A DNA stretch of 64,000 nucleotides from Paenimyroides tangerinum (GTDB lineage: Bacteria > Bacteroidota > Bacteroidia > Flavobacteriales > Flavobacteriaceae), in NCBI RefSeq assembly GCF_003865405.1, contig NZ_RQVQ01000006.1:61066-125065 (forward strand), written 5' to 3'. Shown in pieces: positions 45,608 to 54,220 of this stretch. A model generated the notes under the pieces. That model was given only the letters and a program-made list of their open reading frames with translations, had not been told where the DNA came from and did no database searches. The translations under genes were made by a program, and so were the position numbers. How positions within the stretch are numbered: the stretch's first letter is position 1; every line of letters starts with the position of its first letter.

Positions 45608-45614
45608 TTTATTT

Positions 45615-45650
45615 CAAACCCAAATCATCCGATTTGGGTTTTTTCTTTTT
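45615..45650 (+). terminator. Terminator after lipoprotein gene
   Basis: The arms AAACCCAAATC and GATTTGGGTTT are followed by a T-rich run. Confidence 0.85.
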
Positions 45651-45666
45651 TAATTTCGTAGCTTTG
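45634..45666 (+). promoter_or_regulatory. Candidate promoter of the symporter-tag-transporter operon
   Basis: TTG (45634-45636), 22 nt, TAGCTTTG (45659-45666). The TTG lies in the 3' arm of the preceding terminator, so termination and initiation signals overlap. Confidence 0.4.
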
Positions 45667-45694
45667 ATAGTATTATTCAATTAATGTATTTTTC

Positions 45695-46849
45695 ATGAAG
45701 TTTTTTAACAATCTTCTTTTTCGTGTTATTCTTGCAATTTTATTAGGAATCGTCATTGGAAGTTTTGCTAACGCAACTTTTGTTGGTGTTTTTGTAACTA
45801 TAAATTCGCTTTTCAGTCAGTTTTTAGGATTTATTATCCCTTTGATAATAGTTGGTTTAATCATTCCTTCAATTGGAAATTTAGGGAGTCAAGCGGGTAA
45901 GATGGTTGGAATAACTGCTTTAATTGCTTACGGATCAACATTATTTGCAGGTTTTCTTTCATACGGAACAAGTATGACATTCTTTCCGAGTTTGCTACAA
46001 AATCAAACATTAAGTCAAGTTGCAGAAGAAGAAGCTATAAAACCTTTCTTTGAAATTGCGATTCCACCATTTATGGATGTTATGTCGGCGTTAATATTTG
46101 CTTTTATTGTTGGAATTGGCCTGGCTAAAATTCATAATTCTGTTTTGCTTCAAGCAAGTTTAGAGTTCGAAAAAATCATTAATATGATTATCGAAAAGGT
46201 AATTATTCCTTTTTTACCTATTTTCATTTTCGGAATATTTTTGAATATGACACATTCAGGTCAAGCTTTTGTAATCTTAAATGTATTTGCAAAGATTATC
46301 ATCGTTATATTTATTCTGCATATTGTAGTGCTTTTAATTCAGTTTATTATTGCAGGCTTAATAGCTGGAAAAAATCCTTTTACAAGCTTAAAATTGATGC
46401 TTCCTGCGTATTTTACAGCTTTAGGAACACAATCTTCTGCGGCAACGATTCCGGTAACTTTAAAGCAAGTTCAAAAAATTGGAGTTTCGGATTCTATAGC
46501 TAAATTGGTTGTTCCGCTCTGTGCAACGATTCATCTTTCAGGAAGTACTTTGAAAATTGTAGCTTGTTGTATTGCTTTGATGATGATTCAAGGAATGCCT
46601 ATTGATTTCTTTTCTTTTTCTGGTTTTATTCTGATGTTGGGTGTTGCAATGGTAGCTGCTCCTGGTGTTCCTGGAGGTGCAATTATGGCTGCGATTGGTA
46701 TTATTGGAACAATGTTGGGTTTTGATGCGCAAAATCAAGCATTAATGATTGCTTTGTATATTGCGATGGATAGTTTTGGAACAGCTGGAAATGTTACCGG
46801 TGATGGAGCTATCGCAATTGCAATGGATAAATTTTTTAAAGAGAAATAA
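45695..46849 (+). CDS. Dicarboxylate/amino acid:cation symporter (DAACS family)
   Basis: A 384-residue polytopic membrane protein of the GltP/SLC1 fold. The re-entrant loop HP1 reads ALGTQSSAATIPVTLKQ (serine-rich), TM7 has the LVVPLCATIHLSGSTLKI stretch (where NMDGT stands in glutamate transporters), and HP2 is MVAAPGVPGGAIMAA. These support Na+- or H+-coupled uptake of a dicarboxylate or amino acid, though the substituted TM7 motif makes the substrate uncertain. Next gene starts 2 nt after the stop. Confidence 0.88.
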   Translation: MKFFNNLLFRVILAILLGIVIGSFANATFVGVFVTINSLFSQFLGFIIPLIIVGLIIPSIGNLGSQAGKMVGITALIAYGSTLFAGFLSYGTSMTFFPSLLQNQTLSQVAEEEAIKPFFEIAIPPFMDVMSALIFAFIVGIGLAKIHNSVLLQASLEFEKIINMIIEKVIIPFLPIFIFGIFLNMTHSGQAFVILNVFAKIIIVIFILHIVVLLIQFIIAGLIAGKNPFTSLKLMLPAYFTALGTQSSAATIPVTLKQVQKIGVSDSIAKLVVPLCATIHLSGSTLKIVACCIALMMIQGMPIDFFSFSGFILMLGVAMVAAPGVPGGAIMAAIGIIGTMLGFDAQNQALMIALYIAMDSFGTAGNVTGDGAIAIAMDKFFKEK

Positions 46850-46851
46850 TT

Positions 46852-47409
46852 ATGAAAAGATGTAGTTGGGTTTCAAATGATGCATTGTATATAAAATATC
46901 ATGATGAAGAATGGGGAAAACCTGTTTTTGATGATGCTGTGTTGTTTGAGTTTTTATTATTAGAATCATTTCAGGCGGGTTTAAGTTGGATCACGATTCT
47001 GAAGAAAAGAGACAATTTCAGACAAGCTTTTGATAGTTTTGATTATAAAAAGATTTCAAAATACAATCAAGAGAAAGTTGAAGAACTACTTTTAAATGAA
47101 GGAATAATTCGTCATCGTGGAAAAATCGAAGCAGCAATAAATAACGCAAATTTATTTCAAGATATTCAAATTGAATTTGGAAGTTTTTCCAATTATCTTT
47201 GGGCTTTCGTAAATCAAACACCTGTTTTGAACGCTTTTGAAACTTTAAAAGACGTTCCGCCTAAAACAGAATTGTCGGATCAAATTGCGAAAGATTTGAA
47301 AAAACGTGGTTTTAAATTTATGGGTTCAACTACGGTTTATGCTTTTATGCAGGCTGTTGGTTTAGTAAATGATCACGTTTCGGATTGTTTTTGTTTTAAA
47401 AAGGAATAA
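46852..47409 (+). CDS. tag: DNA-3-methyladenine glycosylase I
   Basis: A 185-residue base-excision repair enzyme that removes 3-methyladenine. Signature parts: RCSWVSNDALYIKYHDEEWG at the start (zinc ligands C4 and H17), LLLESFQAGLSW with the catalytic Glu, and the C-terminal zinc site NDHVSDCFCF. Length normal. Cotranscribed with the symporter and the transporter on spacing alone (2 nt each side); there is no obvious functional tie. Confidence 0.94.
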   Translation: MKRCSWVSNDALYIKYHDEEWGKPVFDDAVLFEFLLLESFQAGLSWITILKKRDNFRQAFDSFDYKKISKYNQEKVEELLLNEGIIRHRGKIEAAINNANLFQDIQIEFGSFSNYLWAFVNQTPVLNAFETLKDVPPKTELSDQIAKDLKKRGFKFMGSTTVYAFMQAVGLVNDHVSDCFCFKKE

Positions 47410-47411
47410 TT

Positions 47412-48062
47412 TTGGAATTAACTAAAAAGCAAATTGTTTATATCATTCTTGGTGGTTTGTTTATCACAAACGCTATTGTTGCTGAATTAATTGGAGGTAA
47501 ACTTATTGAAATTGGACCTTTCATCTTGAGCGTTGGTATTTTACCTTGGCCAATTGTTTTTGTCGCAACAGATTTGATTAATGAACACTTTGGAAAAGCT
47601 GGTGTCAAAAAACTTACTTTCCTAACAACCGGATTAATAATCTACAGCTTCATTGTTTTGTTTTTTGCCATGATAATTCCGGCATCTGGAGTTTCTGCTG
47701 TTACTAACGATGCTTTTAATCAAGTTTTTGGACAAAGCATGTGGATTATTGTCGCAAGTGTAATTGCATTTGTAATATCTCAGCTTTTGGATGTGAGATT
47801 GTTTCATTTTTTCAATCGCTTAACTCAAGGAAAACACATTTGGTTACGTAGCACAGGATCGACTGTTATTTCTCAATTGTTTGATAGTTTTATCGTTTCA
47901 GGAATTGCTTTTTGGATGACTGGTAAAGTTTCTACTTTAGACTATATTAATATGGCTGGTACAGGTTATAGTTTTAAATTGGTCTTGGCAATTGCTTTAA
48001 CTCCACTAATCTATCTCGGTCATCACTTGATTAAGAAGTATTTAAAAGAAGATATTAAATGA
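47412..48062 (+). CDS. Queuosine precursor transporter (YhhQ/VUT family)
   Basis: A 216-residue membrane protein with six or so helices. Family motifs are NAIVAELIGGKLIEIG, LPWPIVFVATDLINEHFGK and the late STVISQLFDSFIVSGIAFW. Relatives import preQ0/preQ1 for queuosine in tRNA. The start is TTG 47412, 2 nt after the tag stop; no ATG is available before the first helix. A terminator follows. Confidence 0.88.
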   Translation: MELTKKQIVYIILGGLFITNAIVAELIGGKLIEIGPFILSVGILPWPIVFVATDLINEHFGKAGVKKLTFLTTGLIIYSFIVLFFAMIIPASGVSAVTNDAFNQVFGQSMWIIVASVIAFVISQLLDVRLFHFFNRLTQGKHIWLRSTGSTVISQLFDSFIVSGIAFWMTGKVSTLDYINMAGTGYSFKLVLAIALTPLIYLGHHLIKKYLKEDIK

Positions 48063-48077
48063 TATAATCTATTGTTA

Positions 48078-48106
48078 GCGACCCTTTTTTGAGGTCGTTT
48101 TTTTTT
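48078..48106 (+). terminator. Terminator after queuosine precursor transporter gene
   Basis: The arms GCGACC and GGTCGT (one G-T pair) are followed by a long T-run. Confidence 0.7.
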
Positions 48107-48256
48107 AGATGTATCGATTTTGTCTTTTTTTCTGTTTCTTGTCTTCGTAGTCGTTTTATATATTGAATCTTATGTTAATTAGTATTACTTTTGTTTTTAA
48201 AAGTGTTATTTTTAAAAAAATATATTTATTTTTTAACATTTTATAATTTTTTTTTA

Positions 48257-48264
48257 TACATTTG
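48257..48264 (+). promoter_or_regulatory. -7 box of the T9SS cargo gene
   Basis: TACATTTG fits TAnnTTTG 25 nt before the start codon; the upstream region is almost pure A/T and lacks a TTG at the usual distance. Confidence 0.4.
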
Positions 48265-48289
48265 AACTCAAATGATAAAAGAAAAAGTT

Positions 48290-49090
48290 ATGAAAAAAAT
48301 TTTACTATTCTCAATGCTAGGATTTGCATTGAATATGAATGCACAAACTGTTGTTTTTGAAGAGGACTTTGGTGTGGTAACTGCTAATACAAATATTGCG
48401 GATCATACTGATTTTGAAAACGGAACACCTATTGTTTTTACAGGAAATGCAACTATTAGAATTTCAACACCTTCAGAAGGATATGTTGGTGCTTCTGGCG
48501 AGGGTTGTGTTTTTATTGGAGCAGCAACACCTCAACAAAGTATAACAATCGAAGGAATTAATACCGTTGATTTTACAGACTTAGCATTATCATTAGGTCA
48601 TTATAAAGGAACAAATGCTGGAAGTAATGAATTGCTGATTGATGTAAGCGAGGATGGAACAGCATGGACTGGACTGACTTACACAAGACCAACTGGAGCA
48701 GGTACTTCTAATTGGATTTTAATTGAACCGACTGGAACAATTCCCGCAACAGCTAATTTACGTATCCGTTTCAGCAATCCATCAGATTCAAATGTTGGAT
48801 TTAGAATTGATGACGTTAAATTAACTGGAGTTGATCCTACTGCGAATACTAAAAATGAGATGAAAGATAAATTTAAAGTTTATCCTAATCCAGTTTCTGA
48901 TGGTATGGTTTATATCACTAACCAAAACAATGACGACCTTAATGTTAAAATATATGATATTACAGGTAAAATGTTGAAAAACGTAAAAGCTACAGACAAA
49001 GTTTCTATCGATGGTTTTGCAACAGGAATATACTTAATGAAAATCGAATCAAACGGACAGTCTATTACTAAAAAAATAGTTGTTAAATAA
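48290..49090 (+). CDS. Secreted protein with T9SS type A sorting domain
   Basis: A 266-residue protein from ATG 48290 (MKKILLFSMLGFALNMNAQ, signal peptide). The body is one beta-sandwich-like domain (about residues 25-185; DFTDLALSLGHYKG, RIRFSNPSDSNVGFRIDDVKL), similar to carbohydrate-binding or jelly-roll modules. The last 75 residues form the type IX sorting signal: FKVYPNPVSDGMVYI, VKIYDITGKMLK and GIYLMKIESNG...KKIVVK. It should be exported across the outer membrane by T9SS and attached or released. No catalytic domain is visible. Confidence 0.88.
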   Translation: MKKILLFSMLGFALNMNAQTVVFEEDFGVVTANTNIADHTDFENGTPIVFTGNATIRISTPSEGYVGASGEGCVFIGAATPQQSITIEGINTVDFTDLALSLGHYKGTNAGSNELLIDVSEDGTAWTGLTYTRPTGAGTSNWILIEPTGTIPATANLRIRFSNPSDSNVGFRIDDVKLTGVDPTANTKNEMKDKFKVYPNPVSDGMVYITNQNNDDLNVKIYDITGKMLKNVKATDKVSIDGFATGIYLMKIESNGQSITKKIVVK

Positions 49091-49117
49091 TATTTATTTG
49101 GTGGTTAATAATGGTTG

Positions 49118-49156
49118 AAAAGAGTTAGCGGGTTGGTGCTAACTCTTTTCTTTTTT
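49118..49156. terminator. Bidirectional terminator between T9SS cargo gene and aat
   Basis: The arms AAAAGAGTTAGC and GCTAACTCTTTT have A- and T-rich flanks. Confidence 0.8.
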
Positions 49157-49796
49157 ATCTATATGTTTCTAATATTTCCATAAAAGCTTCACGAGGTGTT
49201 TCAAAGAAGCCAAGTTGTTCTAAATATTCGTTATAAACTTGACCATCAACCAAAACAAAATCTTTTGATTTTAAGTAATTAACCAAAAAATCAAAACCTA
49301 TTTTCGAAGCGTTTGATACTATAGAAAACATACTTTCTCCACAGAAAATCCTACCTACAACAATTCCGTATAAACCACCAACTAATTCTCCATCTTGCCA
49401 AACTTCTACAGATAAAGCTTTTCCTAACTTATGTAAATTACTGTAAGCTTCAATGATTTCATCGGTAATCCAAGTGCCGTTTTGTCCTGCACGTTTTATT
49501 TGCTGACAATTGAGAATTACCGATTCAAAATCTTGATTAATGCTACAATTGAAGATGTTTCTATTAATAAGATTTCGAACACTTTTCTTTGGTTTATAAA
49601 CACTTAAAGGTAAAACCATTCGATATTCAGGTGCGTACCAAGTTATAGGTTCGCATTCTTCATACCACGGAAAAATACCGCTGTTATAAGCCAAAAGTAA
49701 ACGCTCTGTAGATAAGTCGCCTCCAAAAGCTAAAATCCCAGATTCGTGAGCTTCTGAAACGGGTGGAAAATAAATTTCGTTTGATAAAATATACAT
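49155..49796 (-). CDS. aat: Leucyl/phenylalanyl-tRNA-protein transferase
   Basis: A 213-residue enzyme that attaches Leu or Phe to N-terminal Arg/Lys of proteins, marking them for ClpS/ClpAP (N-end rule). Seen motifs: FPPVSEAHESGILAFGGDLS, NSGIFPWYEECEPITWYAPEYRMVL, TWITDEIIEAYSNLH, VEVWQDGELVGGLYGIVVGRIFCGESMFS. The gene is third in line after the flavin reductase and DUF3127 genes, but a terminator hairpin with its T-run directly touching the aat start codon intervenes. Confidence 0.94.
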   Translation of the reverse strand: MYILSNEIYFPPVSEAHESGILAFGGDLSTERLLLAYNSGIFPWYEECEPITWYAPEYRMVLPLSVYKPKKSVRNLINRNIFNCSINQDFESVILNCQQIKRAGQNGTWITDEIIEAYSNLHKLGKALSVEVWQDGELVGGLYGIVVGRIFCGESMFSIVSNASKIGFDFLVNYLKSKDFVLVDGQVYNEYLEQLGFFETPREAFMEILETYR

Positions 49797-49825
49797 AAAA
49801 AATCCTGATTTGTAAAAATCAGGAT
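49797..49825 (-). terminator. Terminator hairpin abutting the aat start codon
   Basis: On the minus strand ATCCTGATTT, a short loop, AAATCAGGAT is followed by six T and then ATG of aat. Confidence 0.75.
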
Positions 49826-49836
49826 AAAGGTATTAA

Positions 49837-50370
49837 TTAAAACGGTAAATCGTCTGGTTCTTCATTGTTTCCAAAATCTGGAGCTGGAGGGAATCCACCT
49901 GGATTTTGATTGAAGTTGTTTTGTGGCGCTTGATTAAACCCACCTTGTTGTGGTTGACCATACGCTTGTTGCGGTGCTTGGTTGAATCCACCTTGAGGCT
50001 GACCGTACGCTTGTTGTGGTGCTTGGTTATATCCTCCTTGAGGTTGTCCATAACCTTGTGGAGCTCCATAAGCTGGTTGCCCTTGAGGTGCTTGTTGTGA
50101 TGGACGGTCGATTCTCCAACCTTGAATTGAATTAAAATAACGTGTTTCTCCTTGTGGATTTGTCCATTCTCTTCCTCTCAAATTAATTGAAACACGAACA
50201 GGTTCTCCAATTTGGAAACCATTTAATAAATCACATTTATCTTGTGTAAATTCTACCAAAATATGTTGTGGATATTGTTCTTCTGTTGTAACAACAATTT
50301 CTCTTTTTCTGAAACTAGCACTCACTTGTTGAGGCTCTCCAATCATTTTTACTCTTCCTGAAACTTCCAT
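49837..50370 (-). CDS. DUF3127 OB-fold protein with SSB-like C-terminal tail
   Basis: A 177-residue protein. Residues 1-95 are the DUF3127 domain (VSGRVKMIGEPQQVSASFRKREIVV...VRVSINLRGREW), an OB-like fold related to single-strand binding proteins. Residues 100-165 are a low-complexity Gln/Gly/Pro tail with near-repeats of AYGQPQGGFNQAPQQ. The last residues are acidic and end DDLPF, like the SSB C-terminal peptide that recruits repair proteins. It probably binds ssDNA or RNA (inference). It starts 3 nt after the flavin reductase gene. Confidence 0.83.
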   Translation of the reverse strand: MEVSGRVKMIGEPQQVSASFRKREIVVTTEEQYPQHILVEFTQDKCDLLNGFQIGEPVRVSINLRGREWTNPQGETRYFNSIQGWRIDRPSQQAPQGQPAYGAPQGYGQPQGGYNQAPQQAYGQPQGGFNQAPQQAYGQPQQGGFNQAPQNNFNQNPGGFPPAPDFGNNEEPDDLPF

Positions 50371-50373
50371 CTT

Positions 50374-51258
50374 CTAATTCTTATTTTGTATTGATACTAT
50401 TATTTTCCAAGCGTCTAAAACCTTATCGTTATCTAAAAGTTCTTTCGCTTTTTTGTATATTTCTTCTGTGTTGTTGCTATCTAAAAGGGATTTAATCTCT
50501 TGATTATCATTTAAAAAAGCAGAAACTTCTTCGATTGTAGGAATGTGTTCAATGTTTCCTAATTTTCCTAAATCGTTTCCTACAAATATATCACTTTTTT
50601 TAACTTCATCAGGAACAGAATCAACACCAATTCCTAAAGTTGTTAATGGTTTTTCAACCTCAAACATTCCAGCATTTGCTCTCGTGTACCAATTGCCACC
50701 CATACGTGCAACTAAGTCAATTTTTGCTTGGTCGATAGCTCCATTTTCGTTTAAGATATGTTCGTGAATATGTATTTTAACCACTTCGCAAATCACTAAA
50801 TTTCCTGCACCACCTTCTGTTCCTAACGGTACAATTTGATTTACTTTACATTCTAATTGAACCGGACTTTCGGCAACACGATACGGCTTTATAACATCAG
50901 ACTTTACTTTTGTTAAACCTGCTTTTACAAATTCGTCAACACCATCACCATATTCCGTACTAGCTAAAGAAATTTGTTGTACAATGTCATAATTAACAAT
51001 GTTTATCACAACTTCTTTGGTTGCTTCTGCGTTAATTAAAGTATGTTTTATGGTGTTGTTTCTTACTCTTCGTGCAGGAGAAAAAATCAATATCGGCGGA
51101 TTAGAACTAAAAATATTGAAAAAACTAAAAGGAGATAAATTTGCATTTCCGTCTTCGTCTATTGTACTTGCTAAAGCGATAGGACGCGGACCAACAGCTG
51201 CTTGTAAATACGCTTGAACCTGTACAGGAGTTAATTCTTTTGGTGTAATACTTAACAT
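50374..51258 (-). CDS. Flavin reductase family protein
   Basis: A 294-residue FMN-binding split-barrel protein from ATG 51258 (MLSITPKELTPVQVQAYLQ); an upstream ATG at 51339 would add an unlikely leader and no signal. Family stretches are VGPRPIALASTIDEDGNANLSPFSFFN, NPPILIFSPARR, and KEVVINIVNYDIVQQIS. The C-terminal 80 residues form an extra helical domain common in Bacteroidota members. It may reduce flavins or serve as an oxidoreductase; substrate unknown. Operon with the DUF3127 gene. Confidence 0.85.
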   Translation of the reverse strand: MLSITPKELTPVQVQAYLQAAVGPRPIALASTIDEDGNANLSPFSFFNIFSSNPPILIFSPARRVRNNTIKHTLINAEATKEVVINIVNYDIVQQISLASTEYGDGVDEFVKAGLTKVKSDVIKPYRVAESPVQLECKVNQIVPLGTEGGAGNLVICEVVKIHIHEHILNENGAIDQAKIDLVARMGGNWYTRANAGMFEVEKPLTTLGIGVDSVPDEVKKSDIFVGNDLGKLGNIEHIPTIEEVSAFLNDNQEIKSLLDSNNTEEIYKKAKELLDNDKVLDAWKIIVSIQNKN

Positions 51259-51281
51259 ATTTGAGATAATTCGGTTTGTAA

Positions 51282-51289
51282 CAAATATA
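51282..51289 (-). promoter_or_regulatory. -7 box of the flavin reductase operon
   Basis: TATATTTG on the minus strand, 24 nt before the start codon. No convincing TTG at -33. Confidence 0.35.
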
Positions 51290-51362
51290 AAAATATGAAT
51301 TGAGTTTTTAGTGTTTTTATTCTGAAATAAAATCCACAAAATATACTATCTTTAAATTTTAA

Positions 51363-52517
51363 ATGCCATTTATGTTTTCGAAAAGAAGAATTTATTTACG
51401 TTGGTTTATCATTATTAGTTCGTTTCTTATTTTAACGTTGATTCTTTGGAATACCTATTTGTTATTTCAAACATATAAAGAAGAAGAACGAGATAAAATG
51501 GAAATTTGGTCTTCAGCTTACCAAGGAATTAATAGCGCTAATGACGAAACCGATATTTCATTTCAATTGATGGTTCTAAGTATGAATACGACTATTCCAA
51601 TTGTTCAAACTTCTGAGAAGGATAGCATTATGAATGTGTCTAATGTCGAAGATTATGTACAAGGTGATAATGTCGCAAAAAAAGATTTACTAGAACGACT
51701 GAAGGCAGAGAACGAACCTATAGTTATTGAGCATCCAAGCGGAAATCAATATTTATATTATGGAAATTCGTCTTTGGTTACCAAATTAAAATATTATCCG
51801 TTAGCCTTAATTGCGATTTTGGTTTTGTTTGGCGGAGTTATTTTAAGTTATTTTAAAGCAAGTCGTGTTTCTGCACAGAATAAACTTTGGGCAGGAATGG
51901 CTAAAGAAACTGCACATCAAATCGGTACACCTTTGTCGTCTTTGTTGGGCTGGGTTGAAATTATGCGTTTAGATAATGTTGATGAACAAACGATTACTGA
52001 AATTGAGAAAGATGTTTACCGCTTACAAACCATTGCTGACCGTTTTTCAAAAATTGGTTCCGACCCTATTTTAGTTCCGCTGAATGTGATTGCTGAAACA
52101 GAAAAATCGTATGAGTATTTAAAATCTCGTGCTTCTAAACAAATCGAATTCTATTACCAAACCAATGCAGAAGAAGTGATTATTCCTTTAAACGATGTAC
52201 TTCATAGTTGGACCATTGAAAACTTAGTCAAAAATGCCATAGATGCGATTAAAGGAAAAGGAGCAATTTTTATTAATATAAAGAATACCGAAAAATATAT
52301 TTACATCAATGTAATTGATTCAGGAAAAGGGATTCCAAAAAATCTTTTTAGAAAAATCTTTGAACCTGGATTTTCAACTAAAAAACGTGGTTGGGGATTG
52401 GGACTTTCATTAACTAAACGAATTGTTGAAGAATATCATAATGGAATAATTCGTGTAGTAAAATCGGAAATCGGAAAAGGAACAACGATTCAAATTGCCT
52501 ACAAAAAACAAAAATAA
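51363..52517 (+). CDS. Orphan sensor histidine kinase
   Basis: A 384-residue membrane kinase. Two helices (about residues 15-35 and 145-165) flank a periplasmic sensor region of about 110 residues. The phospho-acceptor box is KETAHQIGTPLSSLLGW, and the ATPase has N box IENLVKNAIDAI, G1 DSGKGIP, F box KKIFEPGFSTKKR-like FRKIFEPGFSTKK and G2 GWGLGLSLTKRIVEEY. No HAMP is apparent, and no response regulator gene lies nearby, so its partner is elsewhere. The signal is unknown. Confidence 0.88.
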   Translation: MPFMFSKRRIYLRWFIIISSFLILTLILWNTYLLFQTYKEEERDKMEIWSSAYQGINSANDETDISFQLMVLSMNTTIPIVQTSEKDSIMNVSNVEDYVQGDNVAKKDLLERLKAENEPIVIEHPSGNQYLYYGNSSLVTKLKYYPLALIAILVLFGGVILSYFKASRVSAQNKLWAGMAKETAHQIGTPLSSLLGWVEIMRLDNVDEQTITEIEKDVYRLQTIADRFSKIGSDPILVPLNVIAETEKSYEYLKSRASKQIEFYYQTNAEEVIIPLNDVLHSWTIENLVKNAIDAIKGKGAIFINIKNTEKYIYINVIDSGKGIPKNLFRKIFEPGFSTKKRGWGLGLSLTKRIVEEYHNGIIRVVKSEIGKGTTIQIAYKKQK

Positions 52518-52521
52518 TGGT

Positions 52522-53151
52522 TTATTCAGTTAGTTTATATTCATCATTTTGATGTTCAAATAATATTAAATTAAAATCAGGTTCAATTATAATATAATTA
52601 GTTTCAACTGTATTCCAACTTTTAAAAACTAATACATTCTTATAAATAGTATTCTTGTAGAGAAAATCTTGTGTGAAATTTAAAAAAGTAGAAACTGAAG
52701 AATTATAAGATGCAATTGTTGTTACATCTTGTAGTTCTTGATTTATTAAATAGTAAGATTGGTGGTAATTATTTGCATTGTCAAAAAAATGCACTTCAAA
52801 TAATCCATTATTCATGCAACTTCTAATATTTAATTTGATTGTTTTATCAGTACCGTCGATATAAATATTATTAGTAGATTGTTCACACCAATCAGAATAA
52901 CAACCTTCGTCATTGGAAGCTCTAATATCTTCCTGAAAAAGATTTGTGGGTTCAAATGTGAATGTGACTTCAGATGTGTTATTTTTTAAATATTTTTTTT
53001 GAACTTGTTCAGAAACCTGATTGATTTTTTTATCTTGAAGTGAAAGGTAATAACTTTCGTCATTTGTTCTCAAACAATTAACGCAGGAAGTTAAGGTTAT
53101 TGTGAGAATTATTGTAGTTGTAATTAACGATAGGTTTTTAAATAATTGCAT
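52522..53151 (-). CDS. Hypothetical lipoprotein
   Basis: A 209-residue protein with signal peptide and lipobox (TLTSC, Cys near residue 23). The mature region contains several Cys (YSDWCEQS, RSCMNNG) and beta-strand-like patches. No domain recognised. Its stop lies 4 nt from the convergent kinase gene end, and no terminator fits between them, so the two transcripts probably overlap. Confidence 0.7.
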   Translation of the reverse strand: MQLFKNLSLITTTIILTITLTSCVNCLRTNDESYYLSLQDKKINQVSEQVQKKYLKNNTSEVTFTFEPTNLFQEDIRASNDEGCYSDWCEQSTNNIYIDGTDKTIKLNIRSCMNNGLFEVHFFDNANNYHQSYYLINQELQDVTTIASYNSSVSTFLNFTQDFLYKNTIYKNVLVFKSWNTVETNYIIIEPDFNLILFEHQNDEYKLTE

Positions 53152-53210
53152 GTTTTATTTTTTGTAAAGAAAGAGTTTTTTAAGAACAAAAAAAATAAAA
53201 ACTACCTACA

Positions 53211-53249
53211 AAAAAACCTCTAAGTAATTAAATACAAAGAGGTTTTTTT
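53211..53249. terminator. Terminator downstream of the greA-HIT operon
   Basis: The arms AAAAAACCTCT and AGAGGTTTTTT flank an AT-rich loop; usable on both strands. Confidence 0.8.
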
Positions 53250-53250
53250 G

Positions 53251-53640
53251 TTATAAATGCGATGCGATTAATGCTGCTGTTGCAGCAAATTCTTCATTAG
53301 ATAATGAAACTTTATTTTTAAATTGAATGTCTTGCATTTCTTGTAACGGAATTAAATGTACGTGAACGTGAGGTACTTCTAAACCAATTACAGACATTCC
53401 GATGCGTTTTGCAGGAATACTCTTTTCTAACGCTTTGGCTACTTTGTATGAAAACGCCATTAACTTTGCGTAAAGCGCTTCATCCATATCAAAAATCTTA
53501 TCAATTTCTTGCTTTGGAACACATAAAGTATGTCCTTTAGCATTGGGATTGATGTCTAAAAAAGCAATGAAATTTTCGTCCTCTGCTACTTTGTAACAAG
53601 GAATTTCTCCGCTGATTATTTTTGTGAAGATTGATGCCAT
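53251..53640 (-). CDS. HIT family protein (HINT-like nucleotide hydrolase)
   Basis: A 129-residue protein with the histidine triad HVHVHLIP near residues 91-98 and the N-terminal SIFTKIISGEIPCYKVAEDENF, typical of Hint-like purine nucleoside phosphoramidases. It begins 3 nt after the greA stop, so it is in the greA operon, an arrangement common in Bacteroidota as I recall. Confidence 0.92.
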   Translation of the reverse strand: MASIFTKIISGEIPCYKVAEDENFIAFLDINPNAKGHTLCVPKQEIDKIFDMDEALYAKLMAFSYKVAKALEKSIPAKRIGMSVIGLEVPHVHVHLIPLQEMQDIQFKNKVSLSNEEFAATAALIASHL

Positions 53641-53643
53641 AAC

Positions 53644-54120
53644 TTAGTCTCTAGAAATTTCTAAAACTTCGAATTTTAAAACTCCATTTGGAACGTTGAT
53701 TTCTGCAATCTCTCCAAGTGATTTTCCTAATAAACCTTTTCCAATAGGAGAGGTAACTGATATTTTTCCAGATTTTAAATCTGCTTCACTTTCTGCAACT
53801 AACGTATAAGTCATTTCCATTCCGTTTGCTTGATTTTTAATCTTTACTTTAGATAAAACTAAAACTTTTGAAACATCTAATTGGCTTTCGTCGATTAAAC
53901 GCGCATTAGCTAAAATTTCATCCATCTTAGCAATTTTCATTTCTAATAAACCTTGAGCTTCTTTAGCTGCATCATATTCTGCATTCTCAGATAAGTCACC
54001 TTTATCTCTAGCATCTGCAATAGCTTGCGACGCTTTTGGACGCTCGATACTTTTTAATTGATCGATTTCGTCACGTAACTTTTTAAGCCCTTCCGCTGTG
54101 TAATAAGAAACCTTACTCAT
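53644..54120 (-). CDS. greA: Transcription elongation factor GreA
   Basis: A 158-residue RNA polymerase cleavage factor. The N-terminal coiled coil carries the acidic tip DARDKGDLSENAEYDAAKEAQ that stimulates transcript cleavage; the C-terminal FKBP-like domain has SPIGKGLLGKSLGEIAEINVP. The promoter TTG-N19-TAACTTTG at 54250-54221 predicts a leader of about 95 nt that contains an intrinsic terminator (54171-54141), suggesting premature termination controls expression. Confidence 0.96.
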   Translation of the reverse strand: MSKVSYYTAEGLKKLRDEIDQLKSIERPKASQAIADARDKGDLSENAEYDAAKEAQGLLEMKIAKMDEILANARLIDESQLDVSKVLVLSKVKIKNQANGMEMTYTLVAESEADLKSGKISVTSPIGKGLLGKSLGEIAEINVPNGVLKFEVLEISRD

Positions 54121-54140
54121 AATTTTACGTCATTTTTATA

Positions 54141-54171
54141 AAATAGAAAAAATCCCAACAAACGGGATTTT
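54141..54171 (-). terminator. Leader terminator (attenuator) upstream of greA
   Basis: On the minus strand AAAATCCC, a 7-nt loop, GGGATTTT run into TTCTATTTTAT. It lies between the greA promoter and start codon, with no other minus-strand gene to terminate. Confidence 0.7.
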
Positions 54172-54220
54172 GTTTACTTTGATAATATATGTTATTAATT
54201 TTCGTTTTTACTCTATAGGT

